Part shown: in pieces, positions 26,665 through 35,343 of the stretch | Layout of the letters: each line of letters begins with the position of its first letter | Numbering within the stretch: position 1 is the stretch's first letter | Assembly (NCBI RefSeq): GCF_034432235.1 | Contig: NZ_DAOUCJ010000031.1 | Span: forward strand, 49,754-113,753 | Source of the DNA: Thermoflexus sp. | GTDB taxonomy: Bacteria > Chloroflexota > Anaerolineae > Thermoflexales > Thermoflexaceae | Direction of reading: 5' to 3' | DNA: 64,000 bases | Translations under genes and position numbers: made by a program | Notes under the pieces: generated by a model | Seen by the model: the letters and a program-made list of their open reading frames with translations, nothing else | Database searches by the model: none | What the model was told of the DNA's origin: nothing

Positions 26665-26955
26665 ATGAGCGCAGATCCGGTTCGCTTCGCCCGAGCCCTG
26701 GCGGATGATCACCGTCAGCAGATCTTGCGGCTGTTGTGGGGCCGCGAGCTCTGCGTGCGGGATCTGGTCCAGGCCCTGGGTCTTTCCCAGCCTGCCGTCT
26801 CGCATCATCTCCGCGTCTTGCAGCAGGCGGGGCTCCTTCGCGCTCGAGAGGCAGGACGCCAGACGTTTTACACCCTGGATCCAGAGGCCCTGGAGCGCGG
26901 CTTGCGAGCGTTGCGGCTGGCCCTCCGCCCGATCCGTCGGAAGGGGCGACGGTGA
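26665..26955 (+). CDS. ArsR-family winged-helix transcriptional regulator
   Basis: ATG 26665; 96 residues, the usual size. RFARALADDHRQQILRLLWG, then ELCVRDLVQALGLSQPAVSH as the helix-turn-helix, HLRVLQQAGLLRAREAGRQT as recognition helix plus wing, and FYTLDPEAL. No cysteine pairs for metal sensing are visible (the only Cys is in ELCVRDL), so the inducer is unknown. It converges with the ABC ATPase gene; its target may be its own promoter. The GT2 gene is 145 bases upstream. Confidence 0.9.
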   Translation: MSADPVRFARALADDHRQQILRLLWGRELCVRDLVQALGLSQPAVSHHLRVLQQAGLLRAREAGRQTFYTLDPEALERGLRALRLALRPIRRKGRR

Positions 26956-26994
26956 TGGGGGCTGCCAGCAGGACTGTGCTGTTCTCCCGAGCGC

Positions 26995-28077
26995 TTATGA
27001 GCTGGATCCCCTGCTGGATTGCGGGTCCTCCGCGGGCCAGATCACGACGTCCTCCGCCGGAACGGTGATGGAAAGCGGTTCTCCCGGGCGGGCCTCGATG
27101 GTGTTCGCCGGGAAAAGCCAGCGAAGGCGCTCTGTCCCGATCCGCATCCATATTTCCACATAAAGCCCCCGGAAGGAACGGGCAACCACTTCGCCGGCGA
27201 GGACATTGGCATGGTCCGACGGGTTCGATCGAGGGGTGTGGCGGATCAGGATCAGGGCCCGGGCATGCGGGGAAAGGGGTCCCCTGGGCCGGCCCCGCAG
27301 GATCCCGAGGGGTGTCCAGACCTGAGCGATTTCCCCGGGAGCGAGCACATGGCCCTCCAGGAAGGTGCCCAGATCCAGAAAACGCGCCACGAAGGGTGTG
27401 GCCGGATCCTGATATAACGCCTCCGGCGGGCCGATCTGCTCGATCCTTCCCTGGTGGAGGATCAGCACCCGATCGGCCACGGCCATCGCCTCGCTCTGAT
27501 CGTGGGTGACATAGAGGGCGGTCATCCGTTCGGCCTTCAAGAGCTCCCGGATCTCCCTCATCAGCTGCTCCCGCAGTGCCCGATCCAGGGATCCCAGGGG
27601 TTCATCCAGTAGCAGGACCGCGGGCCGCGGGGCCAGACTGCGGGCCAGGGCGACCCGCTGCTTCTCCCCCCCGGAGAGGGTGTGGACCTCGCGCAGCTCA
27701 TAGCCGGGTAGCCCGACCTGATTCAACAGGGCTCGCACGCGTTCCCGGATCTCCGGCTCTGGAAGCCGCTGCATGCGCAATCCGAAAGCGATGTTCTCAA
27801 AAACATTCAAATGGGGAAAGAGCGCGTATTCCTGGAACATCAGGCCGATTCGACGACGGTGTGGAGGGATACCCGCGAGGTCCTGGCCATCCAGGAGGAT
27901 CTGCCCTTCATCAGGGGGCTCCAGGCCCGCGATCAGGCGCAGGAGCGTGCTCTTCCCGCTCCCGCTGGGGCCCAGGATCACCATGATCTCCTCATCGGGG
28001 ACCTCGAAGGTGACATGATCGAGGGCCACCTGAGGACCGTAGCGACGGGTCAATCCGATGATCTTCAGGTGAGGCAT
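26995..28077 (-). CDS. ABC transporter ATP-binding protein (PotA/FbpC type)
   Basis: 360 residues from ATG 28077. Nucleotide-binding domain (~1-235): Walker A LGPSGSGKSTLL, Q-loop MFQEYALFPHL, signature LSGGEKQRVALARSL, Walker B VLLLDEPLGSLD and H-loop YVTHDQSEAM. Residues ~240-355 form a TOBE-like C-terminal domain (LAGEVVARSFRGLYVEIWMR). This architecture is used for iron, spermidine/putrescine, sulfate or molybdate importers. No permease or binding-protein gene is adjacent, so the substrate cannot be set. Confidence 0.93.
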   Translation of the reverse strand: MPHLKIIGLTRRYGPQVALDHVTFEVPDEEIMVILGPSGSGKSTLLRLIAGLEPPDEGQILLDGQDLAGIPPHRRRIGLMFQEYALFPHLNVFENIAFGLRMQRLPEPEIRERVRALLNQVGLPGYELREVHTLSGGEKQRVALARSLAPRPAVLLLDEPLGSLDRALREQLMREIRELLKAERMTALYVTHDQSEAMAVADRVLILHQGRIEQIGPPEALYQDPATPFVARFLDLGTFLEGHVLAPGEIAQVWTPLGILRGRPRGPLSPHARALILIRHTPRSNPSDHANVLAGEVVARSFRGLYVEIWMRIGTERLRWLFPANTIEARPGEPLSITVPAEDVVIWPAEDPQSSRGSSS

Positions 28078-28146
28078 CGACTCTTCGGAGTCTTCTCTTG
28101 TATGATCATCATCCGGCGGGCGACCGCCCGATTTCCCCTCCCCCAG

Positions 28147-28169
28147 CCCCTCCCCGTTTCGGGGAGGGG
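28147..28169. repeat. Hairpin CCCCTCCCC/GGGGAGGGG
   Basis: 9-bp perfect stem, loop GTTTC, followed on the plus strand by GGGATTTTTA. It sits between panE and the ABC gene and looks like a dispersed intergenic repeat; the following T-run could also terminate plus-strand transcripts. Confidence 0.6.
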
Positions 28170-28182
28170 GGATTTTTAGGCT

Positions 28183-28207
28183 CCCCCTTCCCTACGAGGG
28201 AAGGGGG
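28183..28207. repeat. Hairpin CCCCCTTCCCT/AGGGAAGGGGG
   Basis: 11-bp perfect stem with an ACG loop, 13 bases after the previous hairpin. Together they fill the panE-ABC gap. The flanking wording (cccctcccccagcccc) resembles dispersed repeats seen in many GC-rich genomes. Confidence 0.6.
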
Positions 28208-28247
28208 CCGGGGGGTTAGATCCGAGACCTCCCTCATCCCCCGGTTT

Positions 28248-29333
28248 TTAGGGACGCCGCGCGGTCCATCCACCTGGGGCCGATCGCCCTATCCGTTCCA
28301 GCAACGCGGTGACGTTGTCGCGCCATGCGGCCCGATCCTCCCGGCCCCTGCTCAGATCCTCGAGGATCCGGGCGAGGGCGTCGTGGACCGGTGTGGGAAC
28401 CCCGGCTCGAGCCCCATGGCGCACCACCGCGCCGCAGTAAGCCTCGATCTCCAGCCGGGCCCCTCGTTGCAGATCCTGGTGCAGGGAGGGAGGTTTCTCT
28501 CCTCGCCCCCGCGCCCCCATGAAGGCCAGAAGCGTTCGGACGACGGAGGCAGGTCCCCAGCGCATCGCCCATGCCAGCAGCGGGATCGGATATCCGGGAA
28601 GCGAAACGGGCCGCAGGCCCAGCGCGCGCATGACCGCGAGGGCTTCCCGAAACGCCGCCCGCTCCACCGCGAAGGTCCGGGGATCCCGGAGCACCCGCTC
28701 CGCGGGCCAGTCCAGGATCGCACAGGTGGCGTTGGCGATGAGGTTGAGCAACAGCTTGGACCACTTCATGGCCTGGGGATCCGGGTAGAGACGGGTGGAG
28801 AAGCCCGTTAGCTGCAGGATCGCCTGCCATTCCCGCAGATCCTGAATCGGAGCCATGGGAGCCAGACCCAATCCACCGCGGGTCCGTTCCAGCCGGACGA
28901 CCCCTGGCGCGACGGTGGAGACGGGCTGGGTGAGGGTCCCCGCCACGACCCGGTCGGCCCCGAACGCGGCGGCCAGCCGGCCTTCCCCGTCGACGCCGTT
29001 CTGCCAGCAGAACAGCATCGCGGAACGCCATCCCTGGCGCTGGATCGCGGCGATGGCCGCTTCCGTATCGTAAGCCTTCACCGTGAGAAAGATGGCGTCC
29101 ACCTCCGAAGGGACGGCATCCAGATCCGGGATGGCGTGGGGCCGGGTAGTGAGCTGCAGTCCATCGGGACGTAGGAGGATCAGCCCATGGCGCCGGATGG
29201 CCTCGACCACAGCGGGGCGGCCGAGGAGGATCACCTCATGGCCGAAGGCGCTCAGCATCGCCCCCAGATATCCTCCGACCGCTCCTGCGCCGAAGACCAG
29301 GATCCGTCGAGCGGGAAGGGGTTTCACCGGCAT
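28248..29333 (-). CDS. panE: 2-dehydropantoate 2-reductase (PanE/ApbA family)
   Basis: ATG 29333; 361 residues. N-terminal Rossmann: RILVFGAGAVGGYLGAMLS, then VDAIFLTVKAYDTEAA with the family Lys. FCWQNGVDGEGRLAAAFG and TRGGLGLAP are the next conserved blocks. The C-terminal helical domain has the catalytic Lys in AMKWSKLLLNLIANATCAIL. It would reduce ketopantoate to pantoate with NADPH for coenzyme A synthesis, although ApbA-family members may act on other 2-keto acids. It starts 8 bases after tpiA stops, so they are co-transcribed. Confidence 0.88.
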   Translation of the reverse strand: MPVKPLPARRILVFGAGAVGGYLGAMLSAFGHEVILLGRPAVVEAIRRHGLILLRPDGLQLTTRPHAIPDLDAVPSEVDAIFLTVKAYDTEAAIAAIQRQGWRSAMLFCWQNGVDGEGRLAAAFGADRVVAGTLTQPVSTVAPGVVRLERTRGGLGLAPMAPIQDLREWQAILQLTGFSTRLYPDPQAMKWSKLLLNLIANATCAILDWPAERVLRDPRTFAVERAAFREALAVMRALGLRPVSLPGYPIPLLAWAMRWGPASVVRTLLAFMGARGRGEKPPSLHQDLQRGARLEIEAYCGAVVRHGARAGVPTPVHDALARILEDLSRGREDRAAWRDNVTALLERIGRSAPGGWTARRP

Positions 29334-29340
29334 GACGAGC

Positions 29341-30105
29341 TCAGGCCTTCACCCGGGCCGTCTCATGGATGATCCTTAGGAACGTCTCCGCTTTCAGGCT
29401 CGCTCCGCCCACCAGCGCTCCGTCGATGGTGGAGCGACCGACGAACTCCGCGATGTTCTCGGGGGTCACGCTCCCTCCATAAAGGACGCGCACCTGTTGC
29501 GCGACTTCCAACCCGAAGAGCTCTTCCAGGGTTCCCCGAACCCAACGCCGGATCACCTCCTCCGCATCCACTCCGGTGGCCGCCCGGCCGGTCCCGATGG
29601 CCCAGACGGGCTCATAGGCGATGACGAGGCTGGCGGCCTGCCCTGGCGAGAGCCCTTCCAGCGCGCGTCGGGTCTGGGTGGCCACCACGGTTCCGGTCTC
29701 CCCGGCTTCGCGCTGAGCCAGCGTCTCCCCCACACAGAGAATAGGGGTCAGGCCGTGGCGCAGGGCGGCGAGGACTTTGCGGCGGATCATCTCATCATCT
29801 TCATGGAAATACTGTCGGCGTTCCGAGTGGCCGATGATCACATACCGGCACCACTCCTTCAGCATCACCGGGGAGATCTCCCCGGTGAAGGCTCCGGCGT
29901 CCTCCCAGTGAACGTTCTGGGCTCCCACGAGGATCGAGGAGCCCTGCAACACGGCGTGGACGGCGGGGATCGCCGTGAAGGGGGGGCAGAGCACCACTTC
30001 CACCGTTTGGGTCTGGAGGCCTTCCCGGATCGCCCGGGCCAGCGCCTGCCCCTCTGCGGCCGTCTTGTTCATCTTCCAGTTCCCAGCGATCAGTGGTTGT
30101 CGCAT
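29341..30105 (-). CDS. tpiA: Triosephosphate isomerase
   Basis: ATG 30105 with GAGGTG 6 bases upstream; 254 residues. Active-site residues are in place: Lys in AGNWKMNKT, His in YVIIGHSERRQYF, Glu in AYEPVWAIGTGRAAT, and the phosphate loop in VLYGGSVTPEN. It interconverts DHAP and glyceraldehyde-3-phosphate in glycolysis. Unusually it stands with panE rather than gap/pgk. Confidence 0.98.
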   Translation of the reverse strand: MRQPLIAGNWKMNKTAAEGQALARAIREGLQTQTVEVVLCPPFTAIPAVHAVLQGSSILVGAQNVHWEDAGAFTGEISPVMLKEWCRYVIIGHSERRQYFHEDDEMIRRKVLAALRHGLTPILCVGETLAQREAGETGTVVATQTRRALEGLSPGQAASLVIAYEPVWAIGTGRAATGVDAEEVIRRWVRGTLEELFGLEVAQQVRVLYGGSVTPENIAEFVGRSTIDGALVGGASLKAETFLRIIHETARVKA

Positions 30106-30518
30106 CGTTCACCTCGCCCGAGGAGACAGCGAATGAAGAAGGCTCCTGTTTTCTTGCCCTGTCGCTGGAAGGCGGGTTTTGAAGGCTGCTCCCCTTTGCT
30201 GCCTCTATTTTATCGGGTCCTGGGTTTTTCCATCGCTCGGCATGGTTTCCAGGCCGGGCATGATGCCCTCGGCGCCCTGCACCGCGCGAATGCTCCCCCA
30301 GGAAGCTTATATCCGAGGGGGAACCACCCGCAGCGTGCCATCCCAGTGAAGGAAGCGAAGCCCCCCGCGATCATTGACGCGCTCCCGTTTCGGTGCTAAT
30401 TTAGCGATGGGAAGGTGTTTTCATTACCTCACATCTTTTCGCACCTCAAAGGGCCGCAGCCAGGGAACGATCCGGTTTTCCGGATTCAAGATTCCGGTGA
30501 AGTTGTGAGGGGCGCAGG
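30106..30518. other. Intergenic region between divergent tpiA and PCD genes
   Basis: 413 bases, divergent promoters expected. I see only a weak minus-strand -10-like TAAAAT near 30210 and no convincing -35, hairpin, RNA gene or coding frame. Confidence 0.5.
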
Positions 30519-30878
30519 ATGAAGCTGGAAGAGATGAAATGCGTTCCGTGTCGAGGCGATGAGCCGCCCCTGACCGAAGGGGAGATCCTGGCCTTGCTCC
30601 CCAGCGTCCCGGAATGGCAGGTGGTCGTCCGGGATGGGATCCCCCAGCTGGAAAGGACCTTCCGTTTTTCGAATTTCCGGGAGGCGCTGGAGTTCACGCG
30701 GGAGGTGGGGGAGCTGGCGGAGAGCGAGGGACACCATCCGGTGCTGGTGACCCGCTGGGGCCGGGTGACCGTGACCTGGTGGACGCATAAGATCCGCGGG
30801 TTGCATCGGAATGATTTCATCATGGCCGCGAAAACCGATGCCCTCTACCGGAAGAGGAGTCTTTCAGAACCAACATAA
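30519..30878 (+). CDS. phhB: Pterin-4a-carbinolamine dehydratase
   Basis: ATG 30519, preceded by a purine-rich GGGGCGCAGG; 119 residues. Family motifs: LTEGEILALLPSVPEWQVV, then FRFSNFREALEFTREVGELA, then the active-site ESEGHHPVLVTRWGRVTVT and THKIRGLHRNDFIMAAKTD. It dehydrates 4a-hydroxytetrahydropterin. In bacteria without phenylalanine hydroxylase it may serve molybdopterin or other pterin chemistry. No hydroxylase gene is visible nearby. Confidence 0.93.
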   Translation: MKLEEMKCVPCRGDEPPLTEGEILALLPSVPEWQVVVRDGIPQLERTFRFSNFREALEFTREVGELAESEGHHPVLVTRWGRVTVTWWTHKIRGLHRNDFIMAAKTDALYRKRSLSEPT

Positions 30879-30941
30879 GCGATAAGCGGTTCTTCCCTGC
30901 CGTCCGGAGTCCAGGTTCTATGGGTGCCCCGTGAAAGCGTT

Positions 30942-30957
30942 GTGAGACGAGTCTCAC
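30942..30957. promoter_or_regulatory. Palindrome upstream of the REC-CpaE gene
   Basis: GTGAGAC-GA-GTCTCAC, a 7-bp perfect inverted repeat ending 18 bases before ATG 30976. Position and symmetry suit an operator or a leader hairpin; no other copy was noticed in the window. Confidence 0.4.
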
Positions 30958-30975
30958 CAATAGGGTGTTTATCGA

Positions 30976-32157
30976 ATGGCGGAAACGATCCTGGTCGTCG
31001 ATGATGATCTGCAGGCGGTGAAGCTGATCGGCCTGATCCTCCAGCGCAAGGGGTATCGGGTCACCCCGGCGACCAGCGGCGCGCAGGCGCTGGCCAGGGC
31101 GGAGACCGAGCAGCCCGATCTGATCATCCTGGATGTGATGATGCCGGATATGGATGGGCTGGAGGTTTGCCGGCGCCTGCGGGCGAACCCGAAAACCTCC
31201 GGGATCCCGATCCTGATGTTCACGGCGAAGACCGCCGTGGCGGATAAGATCGCCGGCTTCCAGGCAGGCGCGGACGATTACCTGACCAAGCCAGTGCATC
31301 CGGCGGAATTGATCTCCCGGGTGGAAGCCCTGTTGCAGCGCGCGGCCCGCCTGAAGGCCGAGGCCACCGCCAGGGTCCAGGCGGCCACGATCGGTTTCCT
31401 GGGCGTGAAGGGGGGAGTGGGAACTTCCACCGTGGCGCTGAACACAGCGGTCGTCCTCGCTCAGGGAGCTGGCCACCTCCCTCCAGCGGTCCGAACGCCC
31501 CCTCCGGATTTCCGCTATCCTCGAGTGGTCCTGGCCGATCTGGCCCCGCATGGGGGGTTGGCCTGCCTGCTTCGACTCTCCCAGGCCCTGGGGCTGCCGA
31601 ATGTCCTGGCCTATCCGCCCCAGGAGCTGGATCCCCCCACGATCGAGAAATATCTCACGCGCCATGTCAGCGGGCTGCGGATGTTGCTCGCCCCCTATAC
31701 GCCACGGCCGGTAGTGCTCTCCGCCGCCCACATTCGCACCCTGGCCCGCCATCTGGCGTCGCTGGGCGATTATGTGCTCTTTGAGATGGGACATACGCTG
31801 GATGATGGGGCCCGGGCGTTGCTGGGGGAACTGCGTTATCTCGTGCTGGTCATGGAGCCGACCTCTCTGGCTTTAGTCCATGCTCGTGAGCTCATCTCCG
31901 TGTTATCCCAACTCGGGTGGGTTGCCCAGCAACTCGGTCTGGTGGTGGTGAACCGCGCGGTCTCCGGGATCGCCCCGACCCGACGGCAGATCGAGGAGGC
32001 GCTTTCCATTGAGCCGATCGGCTTCATCTCCCCAGCTCCCGAGCTGGCCCATCAGGCCGCCGACCAAGGGGTCCCCATCGTCATGCTGCAGCCGGATGGC
32101 CTGCTGGCGGAACAGTTCCGCGAGCTGGCCCGACGTCTGGTAGCGCTCACGAGGTGA
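30976..32157 (+). CDS. Response-regulator receiver fused to CpaE/TadZ-like ATPase
   Basis: ATG 30976; 393 residues. Residues ~1-120 are a REC domain: acidic pocket VVDDD, phosphorylated Asp in LIILDVMMPDMDGLEV, Lys in YLTKPVHPAEL. Residues ~135-393 are a ParA/MinD-like domain with a deviant Walker A GVKGGVGTSTVALN and a second acidic strand VVLADLAPHGGLA. CpaE/TadZ proteins help place Tad-pilus machinery at the cell pole. The lysine of the P-loop GK(S/T) is replaced (GTST), as often in CpaE proteins, so ATPase activity is uncertain. GTGA overlaps the next gene; a cpaF lies 1.8 kb downstream. Confidence 0.88.
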   Translation: MAETILVVDDDLQAVKLIGLILQRKGYRVTPATSGAQALARAETEQPDLIILDVMMPDMDGLEVCRRLRANPKTSGIPILMFTAKTAVADKIAGFQAGADDYLTKPVHPAELISRVEALLQRAARLKAEATARVQAATIGFLGVKGGVGTSTVALNTAVVLAQGAGHLPPAVRTPPPDFRYPRVVLADLAPHGGLACLLRLSQALGLPNVLAYPPQELDPPTIEKYLTRHVSGLRMLLAPYTPRPVVLSAAHIRTLARHLASLGDYVLFEMGHTLDDGARALLGELRYLVLVMEPTSLALVHARELISVLSQLGWVAQQLGLVVVNRAVSGIAPTRRQIEEALSIEPIGFISPAPELAHQAADQGVPIVMLQPDGLLAEQFRELARRLVALTR

Positions 32158-32159
32158 AG

Positions 32160-32861
32160 ATGCCGATCCAGGCTCGCCATCGCCATCCATGGGATGTCTC
32201 GCCGGAAGAGGCGATCGCGATCCAGCAACAGCTTCGCGCTCTGGTGATCCGGGATGGTCCCATGCCGGAACCCGGCGCAATTATTGTTGGGGTGGATGTC
32301 GGCTTTCGGGGCGATCTCGCCCGTGCCGCCGCTGTGGCCGTGCGGTTCCCGGATCTCACGCCCCTCGCTCAGGCGGTCGCGGAGGTCCCGGTGACGTTCC
32401 CCTACATCCCGGGCCTGCTGGCTTTCCGGGAGGCCCCCGCGATCCTCAAGGCTCTGGACCGTTTAATGCTGGAACCTCATCTGCTGATGGTCGATGGCCA
32501 TGGGATCTCCCATCCCCGCCGGATGGGGATCGCAACCCATCTCGGGGTTTATCTGGATCTTCCGTCCATTGGATGTGCGAAGTCAAAGCTGTGGGGGCGC
32601 TGCGAGATGCCGCCGGATGAGCCAGGGGCCTGGACGCCGCTCTGGGATGGGGAGGAGATCATCGGGGCCGTCCTGCGCACGCAGGTGGGGACCAATCCGC
32701 TGTTTGTCTCCATCGGCCATCGCATCTCTCTGGAGAACGCGATCGCCACGGTGATGGCCTGCGTTCGGGGCCACCGGCTTCCAGAGCCCACCCGCCTGGC
32801 CCACCTGGCGGCGGGAGGGGCCGATGTGGTTTCCTCCGCCCGGCAGCCCCGTTTGCTGTAG
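32160..32861 (+). CDS. nfi: Endonuclease V
   Basis: ATG 32160 has GAGG 5 bases upstream; 233 residues. It carries the Nfi signatures: IIVGVDVGFRGD with the first metal Asp, YIPGLLAFREAPAIL, LLMVDGHGISHPRRMGIATH, and the PSIGCAKSKLWG lysine block. The enzyme nicks DNA near deaminated purines (hypoxanthine) and can cut inosine RNA. It is sandwiched between two REC-CpaE genes, an odd position for a repair enzyme, likely just a shared operon. Confidence 0.95.
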   Translation: MPIQARHRHPWDVSPEEAIAIQQQLRALVIRDGPMPEPGAIIVGVDVGFRGDLARAAAVAVRFPDLTPLAQAVAEVPVTFPYIPGLLAFREAPAILKALDRLMLEPHLLMVDGHGISHPRRMGIATHLGVYLDLPSIGCAKSKLWGRCEMPPDEPGAWTPLWDGEEIIGAVLRTQVGTNPLFVSIGHRISLENAIATVMACVRGHRLPEPTRLAHLAAGGADVVSSARQPRLL

Positions 32862-32902
32862 AAAGGGCCAGGGATACGTCACACCGCGCAGGAGGCATTC
32901 CC

Positions 32903-34000
32903 ATGGCGAGGCTGCTGGTGGTGGACGATGATCCCGACGCGCGCCGGCTGATCGGGCTGGTGCTCCGACGGGCCGGCCACGATATCCTCTACGCAGAGGA
33001 CGGCTTCCAGGCTTTGGAAGTGATGAGCCGGGAGCATCCGGATCTCATCATTCTGGACCTGATGATGCCAGGGATGGATGGTTTTGAGGTTCTGGAAGCC
33101 ATGCACCGGCGGATGGATCTGCGAGGCCTGCCCGTGATTGTATTGACCGCGAAAGCTCAGGTGGCCCCAGCGGCGGAGCAGAAGCTCCTGGGCGTGCAGG
33201 CCTACCTGACCAAGCCGGTCTCCGCCGAAACCCTGCTACAAACGGTTCAGGAAACGCTGAAAGCCGCCCGTCCCCTCCTTCCTTCGGGGAACCAGGCGCT
33301 GGAGATCGCCTGTGGGGAGAGCTGGCCGGGCAGTGCAGGGGAGTTCCTGGCTTCGGCCCTGGCAGTCGCTCTGGCCGCCCATGCCCCGACCTTCCTGATC
33401 GATGTGGAGGGGCTGGGGCGAGGAGCCCTGATCTTCGATCTGGAGCCTCCTCTCACGGTGGAGGACCTGGAGGTGGGCCGGGATCCGGCCCAGGGTCTGA
33501 TCCCGGTTCGGGAGCAGCTCCATGTCTGGTCCGTCTATGGACGACCCAGCCCGGCCGCTGTCCAGCGGGTGGCGGAGCGGCTGGCCCCCCAGGCCGGATT
33601 TCTGGTCTGGATGGTTGGGGATCCCATCGGACCGGTGGCGGCCTCCATCTTCCCCCGCTGTCTGCGGATCTTCTTCGCCTTTGAGAGCCATGGACCCGGG
33701 ATGCGGCGGGCGCGGCTCGTGCTCCGTCAACTGGAAGACCTGGGCCTGCGATCGCCGCGAGTCTGGCCCATCTGGGTGCGGCGCTGGGTGGTTCCCGAGC
33801 CATGGACGGAGATGGAGATCCAGAACCGCCTGGGTGGGGTTCCCATCCGGGTCTGGCCGGTGGATCCGGTAACGGCCCATCGGGCGCTGCAGGATGGTCA
33901 GCCTATCCAGGAGATCGAGCCGGAAAGTCCCGCTGCGCATCGCATCCGGGAATGGGCGGGGGAGATCCTGGAGCTTGCGAAGGAAAGGAGGGCGCCTTGA
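32903..34000 (+). CDS. Response-regulator receiver fused to a CpaE-like domain without P-loop
   Basis: ATG 32903; 365 residues. REC domain (~1-118) is complete: VVDDDPDARR, LIILDLMMPGMDGFEV, YLTKPVSAETLL. The second domain follows the CpaE layout (FLIDVEGLGRGALIFDLEPP, GFLVWMVGDP), but the nucleotide loop is gone: where KGGVG is expected it reads CGESWPGSAGEFL. It is probably a pseudo-ATPase that pairs with the other CpaE-like proteins. Its stop overlaps the TTG start of cpaF (TTGA), strongly linking it to that secretion ATPase. Confidence 0.8.
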   Translation: MARLLVVDDDPDARRLIGLVLRRAGHDILYAEDGFQALEVMSREHPDLIILDLMMPGMDGFEVLEAMHRRMDLRGLPVIVLTAKAQVAPAAEQKLLGVQAYLTKPVSAETLLQTVQETLKAARPLLPSGNQALEIACGESWPGSAGEFLASALAVALAAHAPTFLIDVEGLGRGALIFDLEPPLTVEDLEVGRDPAQGLIPVREQLHVWSVYGRPSPAAVQRVAERLAPQAGFLVWMVGDPIGPVAASIFPRCLRIFFAFESHGPGMRRARLVLRQLEDLGLRSPRVWPIWVRRWVVPEPWTEMEIQNRLGGVPIRVWPVDPVTAHRALQDGQPIQEIEPESPAAHRIREWAGEILELAKERRAP

Positions 34001-35307
34001 ACCCGCAGGAGCTGCCGATCCCCCCGGAGCATTATGCCCGGCTTCGGGCCTGGCTGATCCAGCAGCTGCGGAAAGGTTCGGAGCCGCCGCCGATGGGAAT
34101 GACCCCGGAGAGCTGGCGCTGGGTCCGGGATCGGGTCAGCCAGTTGCTGGCCTCCGCGCGGGTCTCCCTGCCCCCAGAGGCGCTGGAGCGGCTGGTGGAT
34201 GAGGTCGGAGACGAGGTCGTGGGCTACGGCCCCATCGGGCCGCTGGTGCGCGATCCCTCCATCACCGAGATCATGGTCAATGGCCCCCATCAGGTCTATG
34301 TGGAGCGGGCCGGTAAGATCGTTGAGGTCGATGCGCGGTTCCGGGACGAGTCGCATGTGATGGAGGTCATTGAGCGCATCCTCCGACCCCTGGGGCGCAA
34401 GGTGGATCGGGCGTGGCCCATGGCCGACGCCCGGCTGCCTGATGGCTCGCGGGTGAATGTGATCATCCCACCCTGCGCTCTGAACGGGCCCACGATCACG
34501 ATCCGGAAATTCCCGGCCCGCCGGCTGACCGTGGAGGATCTCATCCGCTTCGGAACGATGACGCCGGAGATGGCGGAGTTCCTGCGGGCATGCGTGTTCG
34601 CCCGGCTGAATATTGTGGTCTCCGGCGGGACCGGCTCGGGGAAGACCACTCTGCTGAATGTGCTTTCCGCGTTCATCCCGGAGGACGAACGCATTGTCAC
34701 CATCGAGGATGCGGCGGAGCTCCAGCTGCAACAGCGCCATGTCGTGCGCCTGGAGGCAGCGCCTGCCCTGCCGGATGGAACGGGGCGGGTGACCATTCGG
34801 GATCTGGTGATCAATGCCCTGCGGATGCGGCCCGATCGGATCATCGTGGGGGAATGCCGGGGGCCCGAGGCCCTGGACATGCTTCAGGCGATGAACACAG
34901 GCCATGAAGGCTCGATGACCACCATCCACGCGAACAGCCCCCGCGATGCCCTCTCCCGTCTGGAAACGATGGTGCTGATGGCCGGCATGGATCTCCCCCT
35001 GCGGGTGGTTCGCACTCAGATCGCCTCCGCTATCGATCTCATCGTGCAGCAGGAACGGTTGCGGGATGGCTCGCGGAAGATCACCCGGGTCACAGAGATC
35101 CAGGGGATGGAAGGGGATACGGTGGTGCTGCAGGATCTCTTCGTCTTCCAGGCGAAAGCGATCGGGGAGGAACAGGGGAAGGTGGAAGGGGTCCATCGGC
35201 CGACCGGGATCCGCCCGCATTTCATGTCCCGTCTGGAGGCGGCGGGGATCCGCCTGTCCCCCCAGATTTTCGGGGTGGGAACGATCACCGCCAGCCGGGG
35301 GCGATGA
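33997..35307 (+). CDS. cpaF: CpaF/TadA-type secretion ATPase
   Basis: TTG 33997 overlaps the preceding stop and has GGAGGG 6 bases upstream; 436 residues. The N-terminal domain has GYGPIGPLVRDPSITEIMVN, as in CpaF/TadA and VirB11-like ATPases. The motor domain shows NIVVSGGTGSGKTTLLN (Walker A), TIEDAAELQL (Asp box), VGECRGPEALDMLQAMNTGH (Walker B) and MTTIHANSPRDALSR (His box). It powers Tad-pilus or related assembly. The usual tadB/tadC membrane genes do not follow, so the rest of the system must be elsewhere or missing. Confidence 0.95.
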   Translation: MNPQELPIPPEHYARLRAWLIQQLRKGSEPPPMGMTPESWRWVRDRVSQLLASARVSLPPEALERLVDEVGDEVVGYGPIGPLVRDPSITEIMVNGPHQVYVERAGKIVEVDARFRDESHVMEVIERILRPLGRKVDRAWPMADARLPDGSRVNVIIPPCALNGPTITIRKFPARRLTVEDLIRFGTMTPEMAEFLRACVFARLNIVVSGGTGSGKTTLLNVLSAFIPEDERIVTIEDAAELQLQQRHVVRLEAAPALPDGTGRVTIRDLVINALRMRPDRIIVGECRGPEALDMLQAMNTGHEGSMTTIHANSPRDALSRLETMVLMAGMDLPLRVVRTQIASAIDLIVQQERLRDGSRKITRVTEIQGMEGDTVVLQDLFVFQAKAIGEEQGKVEGVHRPTGIRPHFMSRLEAAGIRLSPQIFGVGTITASRGR

Positions 35308-35309
35308 AG

Positions 35310-35338
35310 GGAGGGGCGGGTGGGGCGCCCGCCCCTCC
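35310..35338. repeat. GC hairpin between convergent cpaF and selW-like genes
   Basis: GGAGGGGCGGG / CCCGCCCCTCC, an 11-bp perfect stem with a 7-base loop and no T-run. It may stop transcripts from both sides or be a dispersed palindrome. Confidence 0.6.
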
Positions 35339-35343
35339 GGGCG

